Program-made: the position numbers and the translations under genes
The notes under the pieces: model-generated
What the model saw: the letters and a program-made list of their open reading frames with translations, nothing else
The model's database searches: none
What the model was told of the DNA's origin: nothing
NCBI GenBank assembly: GCA_030544215.1
Contig: JARZZO010000013.1
Span: 45,775,196-45,839,195 of the forward strand
Length of the DNA stretch: 64,000 nucleotides
Origin: Zantedeschia hybrid cultivar
Lineage: Eukaryota; Streptophyta; Magnoliopsida; Alismatales; Araceae
Reading direction: 5' to 3'
Shown: positions 1-12,542 of the stretch, piece after piece
How positions within the stretch are numbered: position 1 is the stretch's first letter
Layout of the letters: each line of letters begins with the position of its first letter

Positions 1-1259
1 TCCTGCGCGGCCAGCCGCCACCATCCGCCACGCGGCGCACCAGGCGCGTTCGCGCCGCCGGACATCGTCGTTCGTGCCAAGCGGTGCGGACCGCCCAGCC
101 ACGCGTCACGCGGACGCTTCTTCCCGCCCGGCACCTCGCCTGCAGCGCCCGCCTCGCCTGCAGCGCCGCGCCTCGCCTGCCGCGCCCGAGCCACCCTGCG
201 CTGCCTCGGTCCAAAGCGCCGCCGCTCCCATCTGCTGCCACGCACCCCCTCGCGGTCCACTGCACCGCACCGCCTTCACAGAAGCCTCCTGAGGCAGAAC
301 ATTTACTGTGGCCTCCTTGTTATTCACATTTTAATTAATTTTTAGGTGTGTTAAGCATTTAAGCATAGTTTATTTTTATAATCTTTTCAGAACCATTGTA
401 AGTCTCCTTATTTCATTAATAGTGATGAAGTTTTTGTGTTATCATTTCTTGCAGATATTATTTTCTTTTCTAGACTTAGATTATTTAGTTAGGTACATTT
501 ATTTTGTTTAATCTCATCAATAGTGTCTTAAGTAATATTTTCTTAATAAACTTTAGGTATTTTAGTGTTATAAATGTGTTAATAAATTTTGGTAATTATT
601 TTCTCTAAATTTACTTTTAAAAAGCACACTAATGAACAACTTTTGTTAAATAAAATCCCAATGTTTTCAAAATCAAAAATTTATTTCCTTGTGGATCGAC
701 CCGATCTCACCCATGCACTACCTTGTTATCTTTAATTGAGATTCGGAAATTAAGATTGATGTTATTTGTGTTTTAACGACGGCATTTAAATACGCATCAC
801 GACCTTGATATCACAGGTCACATCAGGCCCAGTGGCTAAAGGGGTAAAACAACTCCAACAGTACCACACCCAGCTCCACAGTAAGAAACGCGCCGTAAGC
901 TGCCACGACAAACAGGAAAACTCCGACCTGCTGAGACCAAACAACAACCCCTCGGATAGCGCACCGGCTACTCCGGCCCGACAGGCTTAAGGTGGTTCTG
1001 TTTCCCTCAGCCATAGGTGAAAACACAACATGTACCCCTTCACCACCGGTACGGTGACAATGCCTCACAGAACCAAGGCCCTACTACTTCGGCGCAAGGT
1101 GACAAACGTAAACCACAGCTGTTCCAATTCCACAATCGCATAAGCACACACACACATGATATAATTCCACTCACACAGAAATCCCCAGCCTCGATGTACA
1201 ACTCAAAGTATGCATTTGTTGAACTATCTAACAGTGAAACACGTATTAATAACAAGAGT
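1..1259. other. Non-genic stretch; GC-rich low-complexity start, then AT-rich DNA
   Basis: The first 290 bases are very GC-rich and translate to Pro/Ala/Arg-rich low-complexity peptides in several frames at once, so no real gene is supported. The rest is AT-rich. The text near 690-720 resembles the leader that precedes the primer-binding site in many plant LTR retroelements, but no LTR pair, primer site or gag/pol reading frame is visible, so this is only a suspicion. No gene is called. Confidence 0.5.
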
Positions 1260-2520
1260 TAATGAAGTTCTGCCTTGAATCGCGTCGCCCGTGGCCGACG
1301 CCATTCAAGCCCCCTAAACTGGTTCATTTAAACCCGGCCTCAAAGTCTGGCCTGAAAGGCGTCGTCCTGGGAAGCCGCCTTTTAGAAAGGCGTCGCTGTC
1401 CTCAGACGCCATTCACAACGGAACCCGAAACTTGCAGAAAACTCAATCGGGGTGATTTCTGCCTAAATGGCGTCGTGCTGGCCCGACGCCATTCTAAATG
1501 GCGTCGTCTAGGCAAAACGTCATTTAGCGCCAGAACCCCATACTGACAGAACCTCAAATGGGACAATTTCTGCTTAAATGGCGTCGTGCTGGACCGTCGC
1601 CATTCTAAATGGCGTCGTCCAGACACGACGTCATTTAACTCCAGAAACCTAGTTCCGCAGCTCTACCCGAGGGTTCCCCTTTTCACCCCCAAATGCCCCA
1701 AAACGCACCGAAACAGAAGAGGAAGAGGGGAAATCAAACTACCATGCGAGAACTCATAAATCCACATTCATAAACACAACCATTTCATTAAGAAAAACCC
1801 AAAACATGCTTATTCTACCCAAGAATCCCCTGCACGCATCGTGCATCAAGGCGGGAAAATATGGGTTTTGAAATGAAACACTAAGGGAATCGTCACCCTA
1901 CCGATTCTTGAACTCCTCCTGGCTCCGCCGCCCAACCGTCGCACCGCAGACCGCCGCCGGTACTCCGAGGACGCCGCCACTCCGCCGGGACGTCGGCCGC
2001 CGCCCGGAGAATGGAATGCCGCGAAGAAAGTGGTGGTGATAGTGGTGAGAGGTAGAGAGGTAGTGGAGTGGTGGAAGAGAAAGAAGGGGAAAGGAAAGGC
2101 GAAAAGAAGGGTCGGAGGGGCGGAGAGGGCGAGGAGAGAGAGTGAGAAGGTGAGAATGAGGAAAAGAAGGGAAGGCTCGCGGAGTTAATCTGAAACTGGC
2201 TAAAACGCGTCGTCCGAGACAGACACCAATCAGATGACAGGACGGGCCGTACTGACAGCGCTCTGAAACGCGTCGCTCATCACCGACGTCGTTCAGATGA
2301 CAAGACCGGCACCGTACACTGACATCGCAGGGTCGCAGTCTGAATGACGTCGCCCATCACGGACGCCGTTCAGACGACAAGACAGGGGCCGTACTCTCGC
2401 GGTCCGAAACCCGCCCACTTGGCACAACAGCAACAACCCTAAATGGAGTCCACCCAGCAAGACGCCGTTTGAAAGGCGTCGTGCAGGACAGACGTCATTC
2501 AAAAGAAATTATCAAGACCC
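1260..2520. mobile_element. CACTA-like (En/Spm-type) transposon remnant with subterminal repeats
   Basis: Short modules of the type AATGGCGTCGT and its complement ACGACGCCATT recur many times in both orientations at 1270-1640 and again at 2200-2510. Between them lies a GC-rich, purine-biased stretch at 1900-2180. Paired clusters of short inverted modules at both ends are typical of subterminal regions of CACTA transposons. I could not find clear CACTA termini or a 3-bp target duplication, and no transposase frame is present, so this would be a non-autonomous or eroded copy. Another class of element with repetitive ends remains possible. Confidence 0.4.
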
Positions 2521-2614
2521 CTCAGGGTCCAAACCGGGAGATCCGACCCGAAACCGACCCGAATATTGAACCCGAAACCTCAGTCCTTACATTGGGCCTC
2601 CTACTATCAGACAA

Positions 2615-3898
2615 CATTGTGTAGATCATATTCCTATTTGGGTGTTCCAACTTATCAAGCATGAGAAATGGGATGCATAACTCATATACAGAATTTTCGA
2701 TAAGAAGATTGCTGAGTTGATTTGTCAGATTGAACTACCCCTGAATGGGTCTACGAGAGGTGACCAATTCATTTGGACTCTCACCCTTGATGGTAACTTC
2801 ACTACCAAATCTGCAAATAGATACCTTACTGACATATCCTCTTCGGCTTCCTCATCCTCCCGTGATAGTGTTTGGAATTACCTATGGCATCATCAAGTTC
2901 AGAAAATTATCCCACCAAAGATCATTTATTTTGTATGGAAGTGCCTATCCAATGTTGTTCCTGTATATGAGATTGTAGCCAAGAGAATGCCTAATGTGAA
3001 CTGCATTTGCCAGGTTTGCTCTCAACACCCGGAATCTGTGGAACACATGCTCTTTGAATGTGAGTTTGCAAGAGCAGTCTGGAATGCTTCCCCCCTAAAT
3101 TACCTTGCAAATTTAGATCAGAAGAAGTTGGCAGACATAATTATTGATTGGTCAAACCCTCCTTTTGCCACCGATGTTAAAGATAGGGAAATTCTCTCTA
3201 TATGCTTCTCTCTTATGTGGCAGATTTGGAAAGCTAGATGTAAATTGGTTTTGGAAGGTATCAAAGTTCCACCACTATCTATAGTGAGATATGCTATGGT
3301 TGATGTAGAGTTTTGGTTTTCCTCTACATGTTCGACTACTAGTAACCTGCAGAATCCTATTAATGTTGTAACTGCCTGGATTCCCCCAAAAGCTAGTACC
3401 TACAAAAATAAATTTTGATGGAGCCACTTCAGAGCATGGGGGTGCTGTGGGTATCATTTTGCGAGATTGGCAGGGCTCTCCTATAAATTTTCTTACCAAA
3501 GCTCTCATAACTTCTGATCCCTTTATGGTGGAAGCTTTGGCATTGCTGTCAGCCTTGCAGATGGCACAAAGGTTGAATGAGTTAATGATTGTGGAAGGAG
3601 ATGTCCAAATGTTAATCAATGCTGCTCTCAAAATCAGAAGCCCTCCATGGAAGGTGAAGACTATCATTGAGAATTGCCAAACTATCCTCTCCAATGATAA
3701 AATTTGTCTTCGATTTACCCCTAGAGTTTGCAACAAGGCTGCACACGCCTGTGCTAAATATCATTGTGATTCTCGATATGAAGCTGGTTGGAATCCATCT
3801 TTGATTCCCTCCTGTATTCACTCTGCTATCCTATTTGATGTACTTGAACTCACTACTTTGTAATGCATATTTATCTTTTCTGGTCAAAAAAAAAAAAA
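2615..3898 (+). mobile_element. 5'-truncated LINE (L1-type) 3' end: zf-RVT plus RNase H
   Basis: The frame at 2717-3418, readable upstream to about 2615 through one stop, encodes the zinc-binding reverse-transcriptase tail (zf-RVT). It shows the C-x2-C...H-x4-C pattern (CQVC, then EHMLFEC) and the following WxIWKAR motif. A one-base frame change near 3400 leads into an RNase H domain (RVT_3 type, starting NFDGA) at 3405-3863, which keeps the acidic residues in NFDGA, MVEAL and VEGD. The frame ends in TAA at 3861-3863, followed by a poly-A run at 3886-3898, as expected for a LINE 3' end. The frame break and internal stop show it is dead. No convincing target duplication was found. Confidence 0.8.
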
Positions 3899-4931
3899 TC
3901 TTGTCCTGCGCTGCTTTCCAGGGGGGAGTAGAGGCTTTTCTTCATTTGGGAAGAATCCTCTTTCCTCCCCTCTCCCACATGGGAGGTTAAATCTCTCTTT
4001 CGGAGGAATTCTCTCCACTTTTGGAGAGGTTTTGACTCCCTCTTTAGGGAGGTTTTGTCAAGGAAATTTCCTTGGATTTGTTCTCCCAAGAGGGAGGTTC
4101 TTCTCCTCCATCGACTTCGGCATCTTCACCGGAAGCTTTAGGCTTTCCGACGCACTCCCACCCATGCATCTTCTTCAACTTGCTGTTCGAGGATACTAGT
4201 TCGTAAATATAGCTCCCATGGACATATATGATGCGCATCCATCTGGTCACCTTGCTTATTTGTTGTCTAGAGATGCATCAAGCCAGGTTTTTGTTGCCAT
4301 TCTTCTTTCCTCCTCAACCTGGTTAGTGTTCAAGGGGATAAGCTTGTTACAATTGTTGTACATCACATGTTTGATGATTTGCCCCAAAAAGGATTTAGCG
4401 ACTTCGTTGCTGGCTGTGCAAGCTCTGAGCTACCACGGGAGATGCAATTGGGGAAAATTCTCCTCTGGCCATGCTCCTTGTTTGGAGCTGTTCTTAGGAT
4501 GGTATCCATCATCATCCGACATCTAGTTGTAAACTCATGTATTTGGTGCTCCCCCCACCCATTCCCTCTTGCGAGTGGGCCATCCGAGTCATCTAGTTTT
4601 CTTGTTGCATGTTTAGCTTTTATGGCAGCTCGATCATCTAGAGGAAGCCTCGTACTCCCAATGCATATCCCGTTTTGCTCGAGCTGGCATATATCACAGA
4701 TTCTCTACCCCTGGCAACTGACAACCAGAGCATTTGGCATTGTGATATTTCGATGGTGAACTTTCCTTTTATGCATTGGGTTCTTACAGGGCGTGGCCCT
4801 AATATGGCTCTTCGTAAGTTCATGGTCTTCGTACCTCATGCATGGGCATGCCCCATATTGGCTTTCACTTTGTATCCTCTTTACGGTTGAATGAATAGTA
4901 CATCTTCTTCCATTCAAAAGAAAAAAAAAAT
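3899..4931 (+). other. Unidentified segment ending in poly-A; possible retroposon
   Basis: This kilobase follows the LINE poly-A directly and ends in its own A-rich run at 4917-4931. The first 200 bases contain pyrimidine/purine-rich inverted modules (GGGAGG/CCTCCC). Short open frames occur at 4218-4526 and 4367-4759, but their products match no family I recognise. An A-rich end with no introns suggests a retroposed copy or a LINE piece, but the origin is unknown. Confidence 0.3.
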
Positions 4932-5456
4932 CCTCCTCAGTTGCACTTACAGGAACCAGACTTTAATAATAGTGAGAAGTAGTCTTGAAAGAAGTACTTT
5001 GGGAATGTAATAATAACAATTCTGGCATTACCTGTTCAAGAAACCACAGGTCAACAAACATGATTAAAGATCTGGTAAAAAAAAAAACATAATTAAAGAA
5101 GAGTTTCCTTGTCAAAAAACAAACGAACACAATTAAACAAGAGTTTGCACAATTAAAATGTCATCAGTCACATGGGATGCTTCTCGCACACGCCCGTCAA
5201 CAACCCATGGTTTCCAAGGCTTCCACGTGAGAGGCGGCCGGGGAATCGCTATTTGTCTTACGTGGCAGTAGGTGGTTCGCTAAAATGTATCGCGATTTCC
5301 CGTGGGGGTCCATCCATCAGACGGCCAGAACAAGGGGATGTCGTACAGTTCCGACGGTCAATTCCCGCTTACGCGTCGCTCTTTCCGACGTTAAGCTTCC
5401 ACGAGCTTTCCAGGTCCAACGCTCAACTTTTCTGGAAAGACGTATTTCTTTTAATT
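4932..5456. other. Upstream intergenic region, no gene seen
   Basis: AT-rich up to about 5160, then moderately GC-rich. The 97-codon open frame at 5172-5465 has no recognisable domain and runs into the adjacent MITE, so I do not call it a gene. It may contain distal promoter sequence of the cytochrome c gene. Confidence 0.4.
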
Positions 5457-5717
5457 AGAGAATAAGAGAAGAATAAAAGAAAATAAAGAAAGAATATGTT
5501 TAATTTAATTTTGACAAGTGGAATGACTTATATCGGTACAGAATAGTATATTCCGAGAATAAGAAGAATAAACAGTTCGACTTCAAATCTAAAAATTGTT
5601 TATTCTTTTTATTCCGTCAGTAAATTTTACATAACTATCAAAATTAAATACTCTTTATTCTAATATACGTTATTTCGAATAATTAATTTCGGATAATTTA
5701 TTCTGCAAACAAATTGA
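5457..5717. mobile_element. MITE, copy 1 of 2 (just upstream of cytochrome c)
   Basis: A 260-bp AT-rich element that begins with AGAGAATAAGAGAAGAATAA and ends with TTATTCTGCAAACAAATTGA. The same sequence, with point differences, lies at about 12543-12800 with the same ends and internal order. The ends are loose inverted repeats (..AGAATAAG / CTTATTCT..). It lies about 160 bp upstream of the cytochrome c TATA box. It has no coding capacity, so it is a non-autonomous DNA transposon. No clean target duplication was found. Confidence 0.6.
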
Positions 5718-5880
5718 GGCCCCTACTACCCCTAAAAAGTGCCAATTTCGAGAGCCAATTTCTTCGGGCCGCGTGCATCAGAAGTGGGAAGACTTTACAC
5801 GCGAACGACACAAGCCACACGCCCACCGCCCTAAAAGGGCGAAAGGAGAGCATTCTCGTCATTTTTGAGACCGAGCTGGG

Positions 5881-5889
5881 TATAAATAG
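5881..5889 (+). promoter_or_regulatory. TATA box of the cytochrome c gene
   Basis: TATAAATAG lies 165 bp before the cytochrome c start codon. This predicts a transcription start near 5910-5915 and a 5' UTR of about 130 nt. No exact TGGGCC/T site II element, known from other plant cytochrome c promoters, was found close upstream. Confidence 0.75.
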
Positions 5890-6017
5890 CCACCGCGGGC
5901 TTCAAACCCGGCTTGCTGGGCAAGTTTCGTCTGGTTTTCCTGTGGGTGGAGGGGGCTGCCGCAGTGGAAAGGTTCCTCGGCGCCGGCGCTGTGACGAGGG
6001 AGGAGGGGAGAGGGCGG

Positions 6018-6026
6018 AAACCCTAA
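6018..6026 (+). promoter_or_regulatory. Telo-box in the cytochrome c 5' UTR
   Basis: AAACCCTAA, followed by CCCTAG, lies 20 bases upstream of the ATG. This is the plant telo-box, common near the transcription start of translation and housekeeping genes, where it is bound by telomere-repeat-type factors. Its role here is inferred from position only. Confidence 0.6.
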
Positions 6027-6045
6027 CCCTAGTTGCATCCCAGAG

Positions 6046-9000
6046 ATGGCGTCCTTCGCGGAGGCACCTCCGGGCGATCCGAAGGCCGGGGAGAAGATCT
6101 TCAAGATGAAGTGCGCACAATGCCACACGGTGGAGAAGGGAGCTGGGCACAAGCAAGGTGTGGATCGATCCCTCGACGCGCCATTTTTTTTTCTGTTTTT
6201 TTTGTTGAAGAATCGTGCGGTTGTTTCAATTCTTCGGTGGATGGCAATTTTCTGCGTTTTTTTTTTGTCAGGGATTTCATCACCTTTGTGTTCTAGATGA
6301 TCTCTGATTCCTTTGATCGTTCCTTGTTTCTGTTACCTGGTTCTTGATCTGAGTTTATTGGTTTAGCTTAGATCTATTGATCTTTTCTCTTTTCGGATGT
6401 CTTTTAGTGACAATTTTTCTCTTCTTGAACGTCTTTCAAATCATCCATTCTTTAATTATCACGATCCCGCCATTATTTCAACCGGTGCAGGGGATGATAA
6501 TTTCCTTCGTGTTTTTTTTTACTAGCAACCGCATCATTTGAATGATCCGCGGTTCCCTGGATTGTTTCTCGTTTCTGTTTTCTGTTGTTATTTGGATGTG
6601 CATTTCGTGGCAGCTTATATTAATCGACCTTTTTCTCTTCAACAACTTCTAGAATTCTATGATTTGGTCGTAACATTTTTTTCTTATCTCATGTGTCACT
6701 GTGGGATTTTCAGGTGATGTTCCCCGTGCCCAAAGTTTTGTTTGCCGCCGTTGGTTTCTTACTAATGTGTGGTCTGCGTTGGAATTCCTTTTTAAGGTTC
6801 TTATTGTAGAGGAAAGTCAAAGATGCCAAGTCCCTGGTCGGATCTATTCTATTTCGTAAACATACTGTTGTTTTTATTTGACTTTTTTCTTGTGGTAACT
6901 TGCTTCCATGGTCTGAGATCTATGATACTGGCAAATCAGTATTATGAAAAGGTGACATCTAAATCAGTAGTTACAGCGCATCGTGCCTGTGAACCAAATC
7001 TAATTGTTGCTTCATGTTCGGCATCCTATTCTACCCTGTGCCTTGGAGTTCATGTGTTGACCGTGTATGCCACAGAGCTGATGTGATTTTTAGTTTCGGA
7101 TTTGATCTTGTATTGTCCTTTGTAGGTCCGAATTTGAATGGCCTTTTTGGGAGACAATCTGGTACAACTGCTGGTTATTCGTACTCTGCTGCCAACAAGA
7201 ACATGGCTGTAATCTGGGAAGAGTCGACATTATATGATTATCTTCTTAATCCAAAGAAGGTATGTATTACATATCCTTCTTTAGTAGTTATTTCGCTAAT
7301 GTTTAGATTATATACCATACCAGCCGTGACTGTATTGAATGTTGTGAATATAGTGTTTGTTTTTGTGAATCTTATGTTCGGAGAGTGCCTTATATTTTGC
7401 TTGAAATTTAATAGTTTGATATTTATTCCCTATGTTGTTATTCATAGCAATTTTGACCTGTGGCTTGGCTTGAATGATCAATACAGTTAAAGTAGAATGT
7501 ATTGCATGCCTTTCAGTGCAGCAAGGTTGAGGTTTTTGTTCACTTTCATTTGAGGCATGGTGGTAATATTTTTTTTTCTGATGTGTCTTAGATACCTGGA
7601 TAAAATATAGGCTATATTAAATCTAACAAACAAGGTTGAGGTTTTTCTGCTCTTTCATTTGAGGCATGGTGGTAATACTTTTTCTGATCTGTCTTGAATA
7701 CATGTATAAAATATAGGCAATATTAAATATAACAAACAAATCATGATTGCTGGAAAAATTGTAACTAAAGAACCCTCTCCCCCTCTTCAGACACATGCAC
7801 ATGAAGACAGGGATGAGTGGAAGAGAGAATGAACAGGAAGAATACCGTTTGATGCTTTGGATCTCTCTTGATTATGAGGAAAAAGCAGGAACTGCATCAG
7901 TAATGTTGAATTACATAGAGAAATGAACATAAATCTGAGAAAATGACAAACATTAAGGAGAAACCTCCTTTTGGGGGCAGATCTGATGCTAGAGTCCCAG
8001 GCAATCCTTTTTGGAAGGCGGGAGGAGGTAAAAAATTATCAGTTAGCTGAGGTGTAGTATCTGATGTGTTTGGAAAGGTCAATCTGCTTCTAAATTTGTG
8101 GTCCCCTTTAAGATATGGGTTTTGTTTGGTAATGGGTCACAAGAGATTTGAGCAATGGACGAAGGTTTTTTATAACTGCTAGGAATATTGTTCCAGAGAG
8201 AATTAGCTACAGTTCATGTGCTACATTGATATCACCTTCAGTTGATGGGAGAATTATCAAGATAAACAACTGCAGCTACGGTTCACGTGCTACATTTGAA
8301 ACATAGTTGTCAAGGCGGTAAGGCAACCCAAGGCGTTCTTGGGCTCCCCAAGCACCTAAGCGCTTAGACTCCCTACATTATCAATTTAGTGTTGAACACA
8401 TTTCTAGATTTACTAATGTTCTTGATGATTTTTTGAGTAGACACAATGGCGGCAGGCAACCCTAGTTATGGCACTCCAAATCCACAACCACTTCTCAGTC
8501 TTCTCCCCTTACCTAACAATCTTCTTCAATATCTTGTTCTTTTTGAAAACCTGTCAAAAACAGTAGTTGTGAGATCTTCATCAATATCAACGGTTATTAA
8601 TAACACCATTGTTCCTGCACCTTTCTCTTCTACACCCGTCTGTTATTCACAAATTGATTCCACTCCATGTTTGGAAGGCCCCAAACAAAAATGTTCTTTA
8701 CAAACTTTACCTATTTTGATAGTCGCACAGTCATGAAATAGTTATCACTTCAAGAAGGCGACATCACTTTTAATTTATTAGTTCAGAAAAATTCTAAGGC
8801 TATCAATCTTTTATTAAAAAATAATTGCCCTTTTTATAACCCTGGAGTCATTGATATCTCTTATAATCTCATTAATGATATATGGCACAAAGTTGGAGGT
8901 CTTCCTTCAGTCCCTTTTCGTAAAACCATGACTGGCTTAATGGAGCGACTCCATGTCTTGAACATCATTTATAAATGAACTTACCCTTCTTCAACAAAAA

Positions 9001-11204
9001 TTTCTTATTGAATAACATCGTCTTCAAACTGAACTTCAACAAGTCCATTCACTCATCAAAATCATCTTTCATTTACTCTTTACCTCTTTTAAACTCAATG
9101 TATGCACACCAGCTTACAACCTTCTTGATGCTAATAACATAATCTCATTAATGATATATGGCACAAAGTTGGAGGTCTTCCTTCAGTCCCTTTTCGTAAA
9201 ACCATGACTGGCTTAATGGAGCGACTCCATGTCTTGAACATCATTTATAAATGAACTTACCCTTCTTCAACAAAAAATTCTTATTGAATAACATCGTCTT
9301 CAAACTGAACTTCAACAAGTCCATTGGTCTTCCTTCAGTCTCTTTTCGTAAAACCATGACTGGCTTAATGGAGCGACTCCATGTCTTGAACATCATTTAT
9401 AAATGAGCTTACCCTTCTTCAAAAATTTCTTATCGAATAACATCGTCTTCAAAATCATCTTTCATTTACTCTTTACCTCTTTTAAACTCAATGTATGCAC
9501 ACCAGCTTACAACCTTCTTGATGCTAATAACATAATCTGCGAGGATGTAGAAAAAAAAAAAGCGCCGACATTTTTATCGTCAACATGCATGTCAAAATTT
9601 TTCTGCTGAAGTTTTAGGTATTATTTATAATTATCAAAAGAACCAACATTCTTTATCTACCCTTCTGAAAAAAAATCTTTGTCCATTTTAGTGATCATAT
9701 TGGTGTCCATATCAGTCTTCATTATCATGAAGTTATTTCTTTTACCATACCTATAGTTGAACAGAGTTATTGTCATAAAATTCTCGTTGACGAAATCATT
9801 ACCAATCCTCTACAACAGTTGCATGTTATAATTTCAACCGTCATCTCTGGCACCGACAAATTACTCAGGGTAGTTGAGATTTATTTATATTCTTCGATGG
9901 CATAATATAATTATCTCAACCAAAGATGGTACCGAGCACCCTCAGTCTGGATTTTAAGACCACAGTTTACAACATCAATGGACCCTACATAAGTTTTATT
10001 CGAAGATGTATTGGAACAGTACCAACAACAATATCACCGGAGCTTCATGGATCCAAATATTTAAAAACTGTATCAAGAAAATAAATTCATATAGTTTTAT
10101 AAGTTACAGATGGACTGCGTTACGTCATCACTTAAGGCCTGCGTTCCGCCAAAGACAAAACACCACAAGATAGTTGACTATGTCATTTGCATAATTGGTC
10201 ATTAAAAAAGTAAAAATAGATTCTATGGAATGTTTACTGGCTCTGGAAGAACCATGACAAAAGCAACACATTTACCTTTTTTTTAAAAGTAAATTTGTGG
10301 TGATGATAAACTTACAAAAGAAAAAATAAATGTCTTTATTAAGACAACTATGAAGGTCTCCATCAACTACTATTGCAGTCACGAAGGTTCTCTTCCTTTA
10401 AATAAAGAATTGTAAATGTCATTTTCGTTATCAAACTTCCGTGTAAAAGAATCTTACTGTGTCTATTTAGTCATAAAAATGAAAATGACCTAATCATAAA
10501 AAATCTTTTAATAACCATGCATCAACTTTTAATCTATTTTGTTGTTGTCCCGAGTTGCAAATTATGCTTCCCCAGCTCTTGCATTGAATGCATTGTGTGG
10601 CGACCCTCTAAAAGGACCTACGTAAACTGATATTCAGATTGTTGTTAGCATTTGCATCCAGCTGAAAAATGTTTCAGAGTTCGGCTGTACTTCACTGAAA
10701 TACACTTGCAAAAGGTTGAATACTCAGCTGCTTGGGCAGTCTATCTGATGGGATTTTAAGAATATCAGAGTATCTTTGTCATCTAGATCTAGTTTGTCTT
10801 GGGTGGTTTTGAAGGGCATAGAAGAAGCTTAGTGATGATTATTCGTGATGATGGCAGATGCAATATAGGGAAAAGAAGGTTTAGAGACTCAATTCTTGAA
10901 GGTGCGGACTGTGTTAGATCTGGAGTTTCTATCTAAAGGAAAAAGAAGGGTTAACGATTGTGTTCTGTTTTCTGATTTGTTTTTGTCTTTTAAAGGGATT
11001 TAGAAGAAGCTCAGTAATGTTGGAAGTAAAATATCTGTTCCTTTGTTCTTTAATATAATTATAGTTCTCTTTTCTCATTACCACGCTGATTTGAGCCTTC
11101 GCTGTACGCAGTATATTCCCGGTACCAAGATGGTGTTCCCAGGATTGAAGAAGCCGCAGGATCGGGCCGATCTCATCGCCTACCTGAAGCAATCGACAGC
11201 ATGA
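6046..11204 (+). CDS. CYTC: Cytochrome c (mitochondrial electron carrier), 3 exons
   Basis: Soluble heme protein of the mitochondrial intermembrane space that carries electrons from complex III to complex IV. Exons: 6046-6157, 7126-7259 and 11112-11204. Introns of 968 and 3852 bp have GT/AG borders, and the phases join to 112 codons plus TGA, the normal plant length. The product has the 8-residue N-terminal extension of plant cytochromes c (ASFAEAPPG), the heme-attachment motif CAQCH at residues 23-27 (His27 as axial ligand) and TKMVFPG with the axial Met at 89. The ATG fits the family start exactly and lies downstream of a TATA box and telo-box. Residue 21 is Met where I recall Thr in most plant copies. 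Intron 2 is large and full of decayed repeats. The gene converges on PPME1. Confidence 0.97.
7522..7740. repeat. Tandem duplication, 2 x ~109 bp, in cytochrome c intron 2
   Basis: Two adjacent copies start with CAAGGTTGAGGTTTTT at 7522 and 7631. They share the internal text TTTGAGGCATGGTGGTAATA and an end near AACAAACAA, with scattered substitutions and small indels. Confidence 0.85.
8446..10100 (+). pseudogene. Decayed protein-coding remnant with interlaced internal duplications (cytochrome c intron 2)
   Basis: The segment reads as broken coding DNA: a 96-codon frame at 8446-8736, then stretches open for 30-80 codons in alternating frames up to about 9900. Two blocks are duplicated in an interlaced way. 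Block X (starting GGTCTTCCTTCAGTC) occurs at about 8900-9047, 9173-9326 and 9326-9420. Block Y (starting CATCAAAATCATC or its tail) occurs at about 9055-9147 and 9447-9538. I cannot assign a family; an old retroelement or endogenous pararetrovirus-like insertion is possible, but no diagnostic motif is visible. Just upstream, 8308-8370 (TAGTTGTCAAGGCGG...) resembles one end of a common plant non-autonomous hAT element. Confidence 0.4.
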
Positions 11205-11276
11205 GAAAAGCACAAGACATACCTTGTGCCATTTTTTAGTATTCCTCAGCACAATCTTTTTTTTTTTTTTTGGCTT

Positions 11277-11282
11277 AATAAA
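11277..11282 (+). terminator. Poly(A) signal of cytochrome c
   Basis: AATAAA lies 72 bases after the stop codon, behind a T-rich run at 11256-11270. This is a normal position for a plant near-upstream element. The cleavage site is expected 10-30 bases further on. Confidence 0.6.
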
Positions 11283-12542
11283 AAGCCTGGTTGAAGGGTT
11301 GTCTCTGCACCTAATACAGCACTACAGCCTCCAAACTTAGCAGCGTTCACTTTCTCTTTTGGATTGTATTCTCTCCATTTACTCTATAGAGCATTCAATT
11401 CGATGGACCTCGCCCTGGAATGGGAGACGGTGATTTTTGCATGAGCTTGTATTTCTCGGTGATCTGTTTATTCCTGTAAGCTTTTCCTTTTTAAATGGAT
11501 GGAAATCGAATGTCCGTATTCCTGTATCCTTGCCTGGTAAAAATTGATGAATTTGTTTTACCATCTGTCTATGGTTTATCTTCATATAGAAACCTGTTAG
11601 TTTGAATTAGAGACTGAGGTTAATCGAATGTCCTTTTCTTTTTCCGTAACCTTGGCAGAGTGGTTTGTGGGACGTGTCCCAACCCCAGTAACCAGGTTTC
11701 GGAACCTACAAGAGCCAACCTATTTATTTTAACAACTAAAGCACCACCTACAGAAATCACCTAGAAACTCCTGAATGGTCTTGGCACGTAGTGAAAGAAA
11801 GTTTCTCTTTTGAGATAATTTCATATTAGCTATTCTTGTATCCTTACACAACGGTATATCTATCATATATGCTATTTCAATGGCATTGGTGATATGTTTA
11901 TAAATATCAAATATGTTATTGAAGTGGCAGTTTTGAAACATTATGTACATTAAGATGATACGTATGTAGGATCATGTAACATTTTTGAAATTTAACATAT
12001 AAAAGTGGTTGGTATGAAGAAACCCTTTTTTTTTTTCTAATTAAGCGTTTGCATTGCTGAATTTGAAGTGGAGCAAATTACCCTTGGCGGTCGCATCAAC
12101 CGAGTGGGCCCGGTAGGGATTGAGGTTTTTAAGATTAGATTCAGCGGCACCCCACCCATGGGAACTACAAAAACGTATTATTCTCCCTTATTCTTCTCAT
12201 ATTCTCCGATCAAAGTGGTGTTCAGAGAATTAGATATTCCAGGTAGAATTTGGAGAGTTGGAAGAATTTGAGGAATTAGGCATCCCCGCAATCAAATCAG
12301 AATAAGACCTTTATATCGATTATTCCGGCTCTGTCAGGCAAACAAAGTGAGCTTTAGAGTACGACAAATATTTACCCTAAGGATTAGCCATAACCTACGA
12401 TAGAGTAACGACAATAGGATAGCATAAAAAGGAACGAAGGATTGAATGACGTCAGACTCAAGATTTGACAACTTGCTTCCCTATTCACGCTCGACTAAAA
12501 CACGACCTTAATAGCTGACGGTAAATAGATAATCACGCTACT
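11283..12542. other. Intergenic, no gene seen
   Basis: AT-rich DNA with short chance frames only. It holds the end of the cytochrome c transcript and no recognisable transposon apart from the MITE that follows. Confidence 0.5.

Noticed and set aside
74..338. Overlapping Pro/Ala/Arg-rich open frames at the start of the window
   Set aside because: Three frames on both strands are open at once because the DNA is GC-rich; no domain, start context or splice signals support any of them.
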